From: TMED27 sp964350435
GTDB lineage: Bacteria > Pseudomonadota > Alphaproteobacteria > Micavibrionales > Micavibrionaceae
NCBI GenBank assembly: GCA_964350435.1
Contig: CAYGJS010000011.1
Location: 1 to 59,872, forward strand
Length of the DNA: 59,872 bases
Reading direction: 5' to 3'
Below, in pieces: positions 33,484 through 41,260 of the stretch. The translations under genes were made by a program, and so were the position numbers. The notes beneath the pieces were generated by a model that saw nothing but the letters and a program-made list of their open reading frames with translations, had not been told where the DNA came from and made no database searches. Each line of letters starts with the position of its first letter. The stretch's first letter is position 1.

Positions 33484-35571
33484 CTATGCGCGGGTCGGGG
33501 CATCGGGGGCAGGTGCGTGGTCAGCATCTGCAAGCAGGACATCTGTTCTGATCTCAACGCCTTGTTTGCGCAAGTCCTTCTGTCTTCGCGCAACCTCCTT
33601 CGCCACAGTATAAAAAAGCTCATTAAAACCAGAAACCGCTGCGGATGCGGGAATGACGGCTGAATTGCCAAATTCGGGGGTGAGCGCGCTGTGCTCTTCG
33701 CCTTCGGGGGACGCGGCAGTTTCAGAATGACCTTCTGGTGCAAGACCAAAAGCCGCAGCATTGGCGTCTTGATCGGCTTGGTCAAACTCCTGTCTTTTTT
33801 GGTCCATTCGCGCCGTTTCTGCCGCATTTGCCGCGCTGTTCATCGTAAATGATAGGACAGCGCCCGCCACTTCCAGCCCACCAGCCCAGCCAGCCACAGC
33901 CCCCCCCTGACGCACGACAACTCTAAGAGGATTAAAGACAGTTGTAAAAGCGCCCGGGTTTTGTAGTGCCGTGCGTCTGAAATTATCCACGATTCCAAAA
34001 TTGGGAAGCCGTTCCATCGTCGTGCTTCTCCAGAAGAGTCCGCGCACGCTGTCATCGGCGGCCGCTTTTGAGAACGTTGCCGTGTAAGCAGCAGCGTCCG
34101 CAGCAAAGCGCGCTTGCGTCGCTGCCGATTCCGCCGCAATGCCTAGTTTTTCTGCTTGTACTTTAGGAAACCATGATGGGGTTAAATTATTGATCCATGC
34201 AGGAAGGCGTGAACTGCGAACGCCCAGCCCGCTCTCTTCGCCAAGTAGGCGAACAGCCCGCGCCCTGTGATAGAATTGGCCCCAAGCCGCGCTGGCTTTC
34301 TCAAGCGGTGAGGCGGCGCTTTCGGCCTTCTCCGCGGCTTGCGCGAATTGCGTAGCTGCAAGCTGACCTGCCGCTGTGCGCGTTGCTGCAAGCTCTGCTG
34401 CTTCGGTCACGCGTTGCTCACGTGATGTGTATGGGCGCATAATTTTCCATCCAAAGCGATTACCGCCATCCCAGCTCTGACGCACAACGGCGGCGGTGAT
34501 CTTTTCTCCTGCGATGGCGGTGCGGGTGGCCCCAAGGGCGACCCCGCCTAAACCGAAGGTCGGAACGGATACGGCCACAAAGGCACCGACTTCGGCTACG
34601 GCTTGTGATCCGAAGAGGATAACGCTCTGCGCACCCTCCAGTTTTCCGTCCTGATGAAGCTTGATTTGTTCAACGATACCTTTGCTGCTAAAGACACTCT
34701 CAGAAAACATCTGTGCTCTTTTTTTGGGGTCATTGGTGGTAAGAATTTCAAACCCTTTTGCCCATCCCGTGGGGGTGCCAACCAATAATGCGCCTCTGAT
34801 TGCGTTTCCAACGATCGGGTCGTTCGAAACAACCGTGAACATCTTGTTGAAATCTGTGGGCCATTTCGGAATTGGCGGTGCGTCGAATACACGAAGTCCA
34901 GTATTCGCAAGCCATCTAATCGGGTTGTTATACACAACTTTAACGAGCGCGGGAACCAAAGCCACCGTAGACGCTACCCCGTTCACCGCGCCCTGCGCCG
35001 TAAGGGTCAGTGCTTCATGGGGATTGGTCGCCACATATTTTCCAAAACCGACAATGTTGGCCCCCGCATCGTATGCGGCTCCGCCAATACCGCGCTCACT
35101 CATATATCCTGCTGCTGACTTCGCTGCCCCGCCGATCACGCCGCCGAAACCTTTCAATCCGCTGATAAATCCGTTTTCTGGCTTGGCGGCTTTAAGGGCG
35201 TCATGTACGGGGTGGTCGCTGCTTTCGCCGATGGTGTCCAAATAGGCACTGGAGGTTTGCTCGAATGTCGCGCGCGCACGGTCAAATACAGGGCTGCTAG
35301 CGTGTTTTAACCCTTTTTCTTCGTCGGCCTTTTCTGCGGCGCGCAGAAGTGTTTTCCTCTCGCCGCTGCTTAAATATGCAGGGTCTTTGTCGAGAATGGC
35401 TCTGATTTCATTATCATGCTTACCAAGGGCATAATGTTTGAATCCGCGGCTTCCATGTTCGCTGATTTGCAGTTCGCGCTCGGTGTAATAGGCTTGCACA
35501 AGCGCTTTCGCGCCTTCATAAAGCGCGATTTGTGCCTCCTGCTGTGGCGTTATTTCTTGTCCTTCTGCCAC
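33484..35571 (-). CDS. Unknown 695-aa protein with hydrophobic segments
   Basis: 695 aa, unrecognised, Ala/Gly-rich. Helical N-terminus ('EAQIALYEGAKALVQAYYTE'), then hydrophobic or amphipathic stretches around residues 135-235 ('GAVNGVASTVALVPALVKVV') and 'VAEVGAFVAVSVPTFGLGGV' near residue 330. A long Ala-rich helix follows ('AASPLEKASAAWGQFYHRAR'). Near residue 580 another hydrophobic segment occurs ('AGWAGGLEVAGAVLSFTMN'). The C-terminus is polar. Start is GTG 35571 with AAGGG 6 bases ahead. It is 70 bases downstream of the 222-aa gene and likely cotranscribed. The style matches the 1527-aa protein; the two may form a complex. Function unknown. Confidence 0.7.
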   Translation of the reverse strand: MAEGQEITPQQEAQIALYEGAKALVQAYYTERELQISEHGSRGFKHYALGKHDNEIRAILDKDPAYLSSGERKTLLRAAEKADEEKGLKHASSPVFDRARATFEQTSSAYLDTIGESSDHPVHDALKAAKPENGFISGLKGFGGVIGGAAKSAAGYMSERGIGGAAYDAGANIVGFGKYVATNPHEALTLTAQGAVNGVASTVALVPALVKVVYNNPIRWLANTGLRVFDAPPIPKWPTDFNKMFTVVSNDPIVGNAIRGALLVGTPTGWAKGFEILTTNDPKKRAQMFSESVFSSKGIVEQIKLHQDGKLEGAQSVILFGSQAVAEVGAFVAVSVPTFGLGGVALGATRTAIAGEKITAAVVRQSWDGGNRFGWKIMRPYTSREQRVTEAAELAATRTAAGQLAATQFAQAAEKAESAASPLEKASAAWGQFYHRARAVRLLGEESGLGVRSSRLPAWINNLTPSWFPKVQAEKLGIAAESAATQARFAADAAAYTATFSKAAADDSVRGLFWRSTTMERLPNFGIVDNFRRTALQNPGAFTTVFNPLRVVVRQGGAVAGWAGGLEVAGAVLSFTMNSAANAAETARMDQKRQEFDQADQDANAAAFGLAPEGHSETAASPEGEEHSALTPEFGNSAVIPASAAVSGFNELFYTVAKEVARRQKDLRKQGVEIRTDVLLADADHAPAPDAPTRA

Positions 35572-35641
35572 GTTTTACCCTTCTATTTACGCCTTCTATT
35601 ACTGGGCCGTTTGCCGGCTCTGGTTTAAAATTCTTATGCCT

Positions 35642-36310
35642 TTAAGCTTGGTCCAGATCGAGTGCTGGCGCATCCGGATCATAATCAGGATCGCCTGTTG
35701 TGATATTCCCGCCTTGCATGACAAAATTCGGATGGTCGAGGTCGATACCTTCCCCAATTACATCTGTTCTGATCGGCGTTGCTTTGATATCCGCGCTTGA
35801 AAATGAAATGGCGTCCGCCGGAAGCGCGCCATTCGCCGCAAAATTCGCATTAAGGTCTGCCGAAGGCAGTGCAGCATATTGTTGCGGGGCGATCTCTATA
35901 TCGCGCCCTTGCGCGGCTCCATTAAAGCTTTTTGACATTTTTATAAAGTCAAAAAGCCCCATAATAACGATGGCACCTAAGGCAATGCCCATAAGTGGCT
36001 GTTTTAAGAATTTAGGAAGAGGGGACGCTGCCAGAGCGCCGAGAGCCAAGACTTTTCCCCAGTTTTGGCTTATCGCGTATCCAAATGGGCTTTCAGGGTC
36101 AATATTCATGCCCTCCAAAAGGCCTTCAAAGGCACCCTGAGTAACCCTATTGCCTTGTTCTGCTAATCTTCTGGTTGTCCTATCTACGCCATCCCCAAGA
36201 CTACCAAGGACAGCGTCCGTGCCTTTCCCGTTATTCAGCTCTTGGTCCGCCCACCAGGTTGTTCCGGCAACACCACCAAAGGCTAGAAGTAATTTTAATG
36301 CACCAAACAT
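35642..36310 (-). CDS. Unknown 222-aa membrane protein
   Basis: First gene of the unknown locus. N-terminal hydrophobic segment ('MFGALKLLLAFGGVAGTTWW') and a second near residues 85-125 ('VLALGALAASPLPKF', 'QPLMGIALGAIVIMGLFDFI'), then a soluble tail rich in Asp and Pro ('DPDYDPDAPALDLDQA'). The acidic tail recalls the DxDxDG loops of the 1527-aa protein, though without an exact loop motif. Transcribed from the CtrA-type promoter at 36524 through a leader of about 210 bases. Confidence 0.68.
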   Translation of the reverse strand: MFGALKLLLAFGGVAGTTWWADQELNNGKGTDAVLGSLGDGVDRTTRRLAEQGNRVTQGAFEGLLEGMNIDPESPFGYAISQNWGKVLALGALAASPLPKFLKQPLMGIALGAIVIMGLFDFIKMSKSFNGAAQGRDIEIAPQQYAALPSADLNANFAANGALPADAISFSSADIKATPIRTDVIGEGIDLDHPNFVMQGGNITTGDPDYDPDAPALDLDQA

Positions 36311-36362
36311 ACCTGTATTAACTTCCGTTTCGTAAAGCGCGAAAAGCCGCGCTATTAAACTG

Positions 36363-36413
36363 TTATCTCTTCAAGGTATGGGGAGAAATTATTGTCCAAA
36401 ACATCTCGATCAT
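36363..36413 (-). CDS. Short leader ORF upstream of the 222-aa gene
   Basis: 16 codons plus stop (begins MIEMFWTIIS, ends HTLKR), start context ATAGAGGGTATGA as in the sister leader at 33331. It ends 53 bases before the 222-aa start. Same interpretation as for 33308-33331. Confidence 0.3.
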   Translation of the reverse strand: MIEMFWTIISPHTLKR

Positions 36414-36523
36414 ACCCTCTATAACTTCGGTATCGGCGGTTATTAAAGCGGCTTCTTTATCTCTTGAGCCTTTCCATGAACCCCGAAAATAAGGGAATTT
36501 CATGACCGATGACCTTACTTCAC

Positions 36524-36555
36524 ATGATATAGAAGGGGGGTTAAAGAAGTCTTAA
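36524..36555 (-). promoter_or_regulatory. CtrA-type promoter of the 222-aa/695-aa operon
   Basis: On the minus strand TTAA-GACTTCT-TTAACC (36541-36555), then 11 bases to TATCAT (36524-36529). The arm sequence TTAAGACTTC and the element CTATATCATG are shared with the promoter at 33418. It lies 231 bases before the 222-aa start. The remaining part of this 364-base gap (36556-36674) shows no gene. Confidence 0.75.
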
Positions 36556-36674
36556 TAAAATATGAAAATATTGAAGGTGGTTTTTTCGTTTGTTTTCAGG
36601 CGGTTAAATACAAAGATCCGCACCCGAAAATCCAATTTACAGGCTAAAAATCAAGAAAATCTTAACAGGCAGGT

Positions 36675-38285
36675 TTAATGGCGGAAATGCCGCATCCCCG
36701 TAAACACCATCGCAAGGCCGCGTGAATTGGCGGCTTCGATGACTTCGTCATCACGAATGGAGCCCCCGGGTTGGATGACGGCTGTAACGCCCGCATCGGC
36801 GGCAGCCAGCAAACCATCGGCAAACGGGAAAAACGCATCCGACGCCACAACGCCGCCCTTCGCCCATGAAACCTCTTGCCCAGCATTTTTCGCGGCTTCT
36901 TCGGCCTTCCATGCGGCAATGCGCGAGGAATCAATGCGGCTCATCTGCCCCGCGCCAATCCCGACGGTTGCGCCGTTCTTCGCGTACACAATCGCATTCG
37001 ATTTCACATGCTTGGCGACGCAAAACGCAAAGATCATGTCTTCCATCTCTTTCTCCGTCGGCTCGCGATCCGTCACAACCTGCAAAGAGCCTTCATCAAT
37101 CCGTCCCAAATCGGCATCCTGCACCAACATCCCGCCTGCGATGCGGCTGACCATTTTTCGCGGTTGATTGCGATCCGGCATCCCGCCGCTCACAAGAACG
37201 CGAATCTTGTCCTTGGCTCTTAAAATTTCAATCGCCTCCGCGTCAATGTCCGGCGCGATGATCGCCTCGACAAAACGCTTTGTGATCGCGCTCGCCAGAT
37301 CCGCCGTAAGCACTCGGTTGAGCGCAATAATGCCGCCAAACGCGCTGACGGGGTCGCACGCCAAGGCTTGTTCATACGCTTTCATCACATCCGCGCCCGT
37401 AGCCACGCCGCATGGGTTCGCGTGCTTGATAATCGCCACTGTCGGCGCGTCAAAATCCGCCACCAGCTCAAACGCTGCGTCCGTGTCATTGAGGTTATTA
37501 TAAGACAGCTCTTTGCCTTGAATCTGTATGCTGCTCGCCGCGCCGATGCGCACGCAATCATCCACCAAATACAGCGCCGCATTCTGATGCGGGTTCTCGC
37601 CGTATCGCAGAGGCTGTTTGAGTGTGCCGGAAAAACTGATGCGGCGGGGATTGCCAAAATCATTATCCATCTGCGCCACCATCCAGCTTGCGATGTTCGA
37701 ATCATAGGTGGCAGTCAGGCAAAACGCCGTCGCCGCCAGACGCTTGCGCAATTTATGGGTGATGGTGGAGCCATGCTTATCCATGCAATCCATAATCTTC
37801 TTATAATCTTGTGGATCGGTGACAATCGTCACGAAATCATGGTTCTTGGCCGCAGCCCGTATCATCGCGGGCCCGCCGATATCAATGTTTTCGATGCACT
37901 CAGCAAAATCCTTGCCGCCGCGCACGGTTTCCACAAACGGATACAAATTGACAACCACCATATCGATATCGCCGATACCGTTATCCTCCATCGCCTGAAC
38001 ATGCGCCGTATCATCACGCCGCGCCAAAATGCCGCCATGGATAGTGGGGTGGAGGGTCTTTACGCGCCCATCCATAATTTCTGGAAAGCCCGTATGATCC
38101 GAAACATCCTTAACCGCAATCCCGATCGCTTTCAGCATCTTCGCCGTGCCGCCCGTAGACAGAATTTCCACGCCGTGGCTCTCAAGCTTGCGGGCAAGGG
38201 CCTCTATCCCGTCCTTGTTGGACACGGAGATCAACGCCCGTTTGATTTTAACGGATTTGGGATCGCGAATCATATTCTCGCTCAT
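36675..38285 (-). CDS. purH: Bifunctional AICAR transformylase / IMP cyclohydrolase
   Basis: 536-aa enzyme of the last two steps of de novo IMP synthesis. N-terminal IMP cyclohydrolase (MGS-like) domain has 'ISVSNKDGIEALARKLESHG', 'STGGTAKMLKAIG' and 'GRVKTLHPTIHGGILARR'. The C-terminal transformylase has 'LRYGENPHQNAALY' and 'KHANPCGVATGADVM', ending 'SRGLAMVFTGMRHFRH'. I chose ATG 38285 because GAGG lies 8 bases ahead; ATG 38291 and a TTG at 38306 are alternatives. The gene is 60 bases after cheR on the same strand and may be read from the che operon, an unusual partner. Confidence 0.97.
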   Translation of the reverse strand: MSENMIRDPKSVKIKRALISVSNKDGIEALARKLESHGVEILSTGGTAKMLKAIGIAVKDVSDHTGFPEIMDGRVKTLHPTIHGGILARRDDTAHVQAMEDNGIGDIDMVVVNLYPFVETVRGGKDFAECIENIDIGGPAMIRAAAKNHDFVTIVTDPQDYKKIMDCMDKHGSTITHKLRKRLAATAFCLTATYDSNIASWMVAQMDNDFGNPRRISFSGTLKQPLRYGENPHQNAALYLVDDCVRIGAASSIQIQGKELSYNNLNDTDAAFELVADFDAPTVAIIKHANPCGVATGADVMKAYEQALACDPVSAFGGIIALNRVLTADLASAITKRFVEAIIAPDIDAEAIEILRAKDKIRVLVSGGMPDRNQPRKMVSRIAGGMLVQDADLGRIDEGSLQVVTDREPTEKEMEDMIFAFCVAKHVKSNAIVYAKNGATVGIGAGQMSRIDSSRIAAWKAEEAAKNAGQEVSWAKGGVVASDAFFPFADGLLAAADAGVTAVIQPGGSIRDDEVIEAANSRGLAMVFTGMRHFRH

Positions 38286-38345
38286 TGGCATGGCCTCATA
38301 ACACAAAGAAATATTCCTGCGGCCTGTTTAAGCGATGGAGAGCAA

Positions 38346-39206
38346 TTAAGCAAGTGCCTGCGTGCTTGCAGTCTTGTCCGCCGAAAGATGGGGGCTGCCA
38401 TCCACGGCATAAAGGCCGCGCTGGTTCGGGATCGGTTTAAAGGCCTCGGTAATTCCCAAAACCGTCTCCGCGCCGCCCAGAAACAAAAACCCGTCAGGGG
38501 CGATCTGCTTGGCCGCGCGTCCCAGAACATTCGCCTTGGTGGCCTCATCAAAATAAATCAGAACATTGCGGCAAAAGATCACATCAAACATGCCAAGCCG
38601 TGTCATGGGCTCCAGCAGGTTGAAATAATCGAACTTGACCATGTTGCGGATAGTGTCATTGAGTTGCCATTTCTGGCCCTCGACTTGCGTGAAATATTTC
38701 ATCAGCAAGGTAATGGGCAAGCCGCGCTGCACCTCGAATTGCGAATAAACACCCTTACGGGCTTGCTCCAGAATATCGTATGAAATATCGCTCGCGTAAA
38801 TCTCGAAACTCCACCCCGGATATTCATGCGCCATTTCCTTGAGCATAATCGCCAGCGTATAAGGCTCTTGCCCGCTAGAGGCCGCCGCGCACCATATCCG
38901 AAGCTTTTTCGAACCCCGTGCATTTTTCATGTAAGACAAAACCGTCTCTTTAAAAATATCAAACGGACGGGAATCCCTGAAAAACGAGGTCTCATTGGTG
39001 GTCATCGCCTCGACAATTTCATTCACAAGCTCGTGTGATGGCACGCCCTGCAACGCCAGCGTCATGGCATTGAGCGTTTCAAAACCATTCTTCTTCGCCA
39101 CCGGCGTAAGACGCGATTCCAGAAGATAGCTCTTATCCGCCGTCAGCGACAGACCGGACTTCTCCTTTAGTAAATTTTTATAGAGATCGAAATCTGTAAT
39201 TTTCAT
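38346..39206 (-). CDS. cheR: Chemotaxis protein methyltransferase CheR
   Basis: 286 aa. SAM-dependent methyltransferase acting on glutamates of chemoreceptors. Has the CheR N-terminal domain ('DKSYLLESRLTPVAKKNG', 'MTTNETSFFRD') and a Rossmann domain ('LRIWCAAASSGQEPYTLAIM', 'YASDISYDILEQARKGVY', 'FDVIFCRNVLIYFD'). Its ATG overlaps the cheB stop by 4 bases, indicating coupled translation. No receptor gene is nearby. Confidence 0.95.
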   Translation of the reverse strand: MKITDFDLYKNLLKEKSGLSLTADKSYLLESRLTPVAKKNGFETLNAMTLALQGVPSHELVNEIVEAMTTNETSFFRDSRPFDIFKETVLSYMKNARGSKKLRIWCAAASSGQEPYTLAIMLKEMAHEYPGWSFEIYASDISYDILEQARKGVYSQFEVQRGLPITLLMKYFTQVEGQKWQLNDTIRNMVKFDYFNLLEPMTRLGMFDVIFCRNVLIYFDEATKANVLGRAAKQIAPDGFLFLGGAETVLGITEAFKPIPNQRGLYAVDGSPHLSADKTASTQALA

Positions 39207-40279
39207 GAATGCCCCATAGTGGTCTGTCTAACCCATGGGCCGATTTGATTTAAAGGAAGTATTTTCGAACAAATACCGGCATGTGCGACCGCTCCGGGCA
39301 TCCCCCAGACAACCGAACTGGCCTCGTCCTGGGCGATCACACGCCCGCCTGCTTCCGCCAGTTGTTTCATGCTGTGCAGCCCGTCACTCCCCATACCGGT
39401 TAAAACAATACCCAAAACCTTTTTTCCGTAGATATCTATGAGCGAGCGCACCATCGGGTCAACCGCAGGCTTACAGAAATTTTCCTTTGGCCCGGTATCA
39501 AGGCGAATTTTTATACCGGCGGCATCTTTATTAAAAACCATATGAAATTCCCCGGGCGCAACATAGACCCGGCCATTTTCCACCCGCATGCCTTCGGCAC
39601 CTTCAAGCGTCTCTACACCGGTTTGTTCGGCGATATGCTTGGCCAGAATGGTTGTAAAAGTGGCTGGCATATGCTGCGTAATGACAATCGGGATATCAAA
39701 CCCTTTGAAATGTGAAACCACTTCGAACAAGGCTTTGGGTCCACCAGTAGAACTGCCGATCGCAATAATCGCCGGCTTGCCGGTATATTGATGCCCTTGC
39801 GTTGAGGGTGCGGGAGCAGAGGGCTTCGCAACCGAAGACACGTGTGCCGCCGCACTTTCCCCAGGCCGCTTTCCGGAAAGATTACGCAGCAGCCGCAATA
39901 ATGTTTTTTGGAATTCAGATTCCGTGCTCACATCCTGAGCGGAAGAGGGCTTAACCAGACATTCAACGGCCCCCAGAGACATGGCCTTCATCGTCACCGA
40001 AGCCCCTTTTTCTGTCAGGCTTGAAAACATAACGACCTTGGACTTCGGACTGGCTTCAAGGATTTTTGGCAAAGCCGTCAAACCATCCATCACCGGCATT
40101 TCAATATCAAGGATGATAATGTCGGGCTGATGTGTTTTTGCCGAACTGATCGCCACTTCTCCGTTCGCAAGCGAAGACACCACGAGCATTGAAGCATCGG
40201 TCTCAATAATGCGAGACAAAGCACTGCGAATAACCGCAGAATCATCAACAAGCATAATACGGGTTGTAAAATCAGACAT
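39203..40279 (-). CDS. cheB: Chemotaxis response regulator / methylesterase CheB
   Basis: 358 aa. Receiver domain with phospho-Asp D58 ('DIIILDIEMPVMDG') and a linker rich in Pro and Ser. The catalytic methylesterase domain has the triad regions 'AIGSSTGGPKALFEV' (Ser), 'ITQHMPATFT' (His) and 'GMGSDGLHSM' (Asp). ATG 40279 is preferred to 40312 because it gives a normal receiver start ('MSDFTTRIMLVDDSAVIR'). It demethylates or deamidates chemoreceptors when phosphorylated by CheA. Confidence 0.94.
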   Translation of the reverse strand: MSDFTTRIMLVDDSAVIRSALSRIIETDASMLVVSSLANGEVAISSAKTHQPDIIILDIEMPVMDGLTALPKILEASPKSKVVMFSSLTEKGASVTMKAMSLGAVECLVKPSSAQDVSTESEFQKTLLRLLRNLSGKRPGESAAAHVSSVAKPSAPAPSTQGHQYTGKPAIIAIGSSTGGPKALFEVVSHFKGFDIPIVITQHMPATFTTILAKHIAEQTGVETLEGAEGMRVENGRVYVAPGEFHMVFNKDAAGIKIRLDTGPKENFCKPAVDPMVRSLIDIYGKKVLGIVLTGMGSDGLHSMKQLAEAGGRVIAQDEASSVVWGMPGAVAHAGICSKILPLNQIGPWVRQTTMGHS

Positions 40280-40341
40280 GAAACTCTCTCCTAACGCGGC
40301 CACACGCTGCACGGTATATGCAGCCGGAGCCTATGCAATTT

Positions 40342-40713
40342 TTAAGCTTGAAGCAATCCCACCTGAATAAACTTTGATTGAATAATCTCGCTGTCAAAAG
40401 GTTTCATGATGTATTCATTCGCACCGGCCTGAATAGCGCGCTGTATATAGCTCATATCATTTTCGGTCGTGCAGAACACAACCTTCGGATGTCCACCATT
40501 ATCCATCTGACGAAGCTTTTCCAGAAACTCCAGCCCATTCATCACCGGCATATTCCAATCGAGAATAATGGCATCGGGCATCTGCGCCTCACAGGCTTCA
40601 TAGGCCTTTTGTCCATCTTCCGCCTCCTCGCAGGTAAACCCAAGCTCCTCGGCAATTCTGCGGGCAACTTTACGCACAACGCGGCTGTCATCAACAACTA
40701 AACATAATTTCAT
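40342..40713 (-). CDS. cheY: Chemotaxis response regulator CheY
   Basis: 123 aa, a stand-alone receiver. Acidic pocket 'VVDDSRVVRKV', phospho-Asp D52 ('IILDWNMPVMNG'), conserved Thr/Lys region 'CTTENDMSYI' and 'YIMKPFDSEI'. It lies between cheW and cheB in the che operon. Expected to bind the flagellar switch or pilus motor when phosphorylated by CheA; the CheZ-like phosphatase at 17976 may dephosphorylate it. Confidence 0.93.
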   Translation of the reverse strand: MKLCLVVDDSRVVRKVARRIAEELGFTCEEAEDGQKAYEACEAQMPDAIILDWNMPVMNGLEFLEKLRQMDNGGHPKVVFCTTENDMSYIQRAIQAGANEYIMKPFDSEIIQSKFIQVGLLQA

Positions 40714-40745
40714 ACTTCTTCTGCTCCCAACCCAAGATTTAAAGT

Positions 40746-41246
40746 TTATTCTTCATTTTCAAAATCTACCGTATTCAAGAACTTGGGTACATCCAAAATG
40801 ACCAAAAGCTCATCTTTTAAACGATAAATCCCTGTTGAAACATCCCGCCAGACGGGATCAAGCGTGACAACATTTTGCTCAAAATCATCATCACTCAGCG
40901 AGAGAACATCGCCAACCCGGTCAATAATCAGGCTGTAAAGCTCTTTATTATGCTCAACCACAACGCTCATGTTTTTTTTGACGTCACCTTCTTGCTGCGG
41001 CAGCCCCAAACGGCAGCGCACATCAATCGCGGTCACAACCCGTCCACGTAAATTCAGTGATCCCGCAACTTCAGGCGGCGCCAAAGGCACCCTGGTCACG
41101 GTCTGCTGGCGCAGAACATCCTGTACCTGCAAAATCGGAATGCCGAATTTTTGATCGGCGATATGAACGCTCAGAAAGTCTTTAGAGTTTTTAGAGCTTT
41201 CTTCACTGCGGTGGCCTTGAAACTGCGTATTCATGATTGTTCCCAT
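40746..41246 (-). CDS. cheW: Chemotaxis coupling protein CheW
   Basis: 166-aa adapter joining CheA to receptors. CheW-domain signatures are 'FLSVHIADQKFGIPILQVQD', 'PEVAGSLNLRGRVVTAIDVR' and 'YSLIIDRVGDVLSLSDDDFE'. A second start at ATG 41234 (MNTQFQG) is about equally good. It follows cheA by 14 bases. Confidence 0.93.
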   Translation of the reverse strand: MGTIMNTQFQGHRSEESSKNSKDFLSVHIADQKFGIPILQVQDVLRQQTVTRVPLAPPEVAGSLNLRGRVVTAIDVRCRLGLPQQEGDVKKNMSVVVEHNKELYSLIIDRVGDVLSLSDDDFEQNVVTLDPVWRDVSTGIYRLKDELLVILDVPKFLNTVDFENEE

Positions 41247-41260
41247 ATCATCCTTAATCC

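Noticed and set aside
33484..36310. 695-aa and 222-aa proteins as phage tape-measure or gene-transfer-agent genes
   Set aside because: Ala/Gly-rich helices are suggestive, but no terminase, portal, capsid or tail genes are nearby and promoters are CtrA-type rather than phage-like.
37368..38783. 471-codon open frame on the plus strand across purH and cheR
   Set aside because: Antisense to two intact conserved genes; no ribosome-binding site or family signature.
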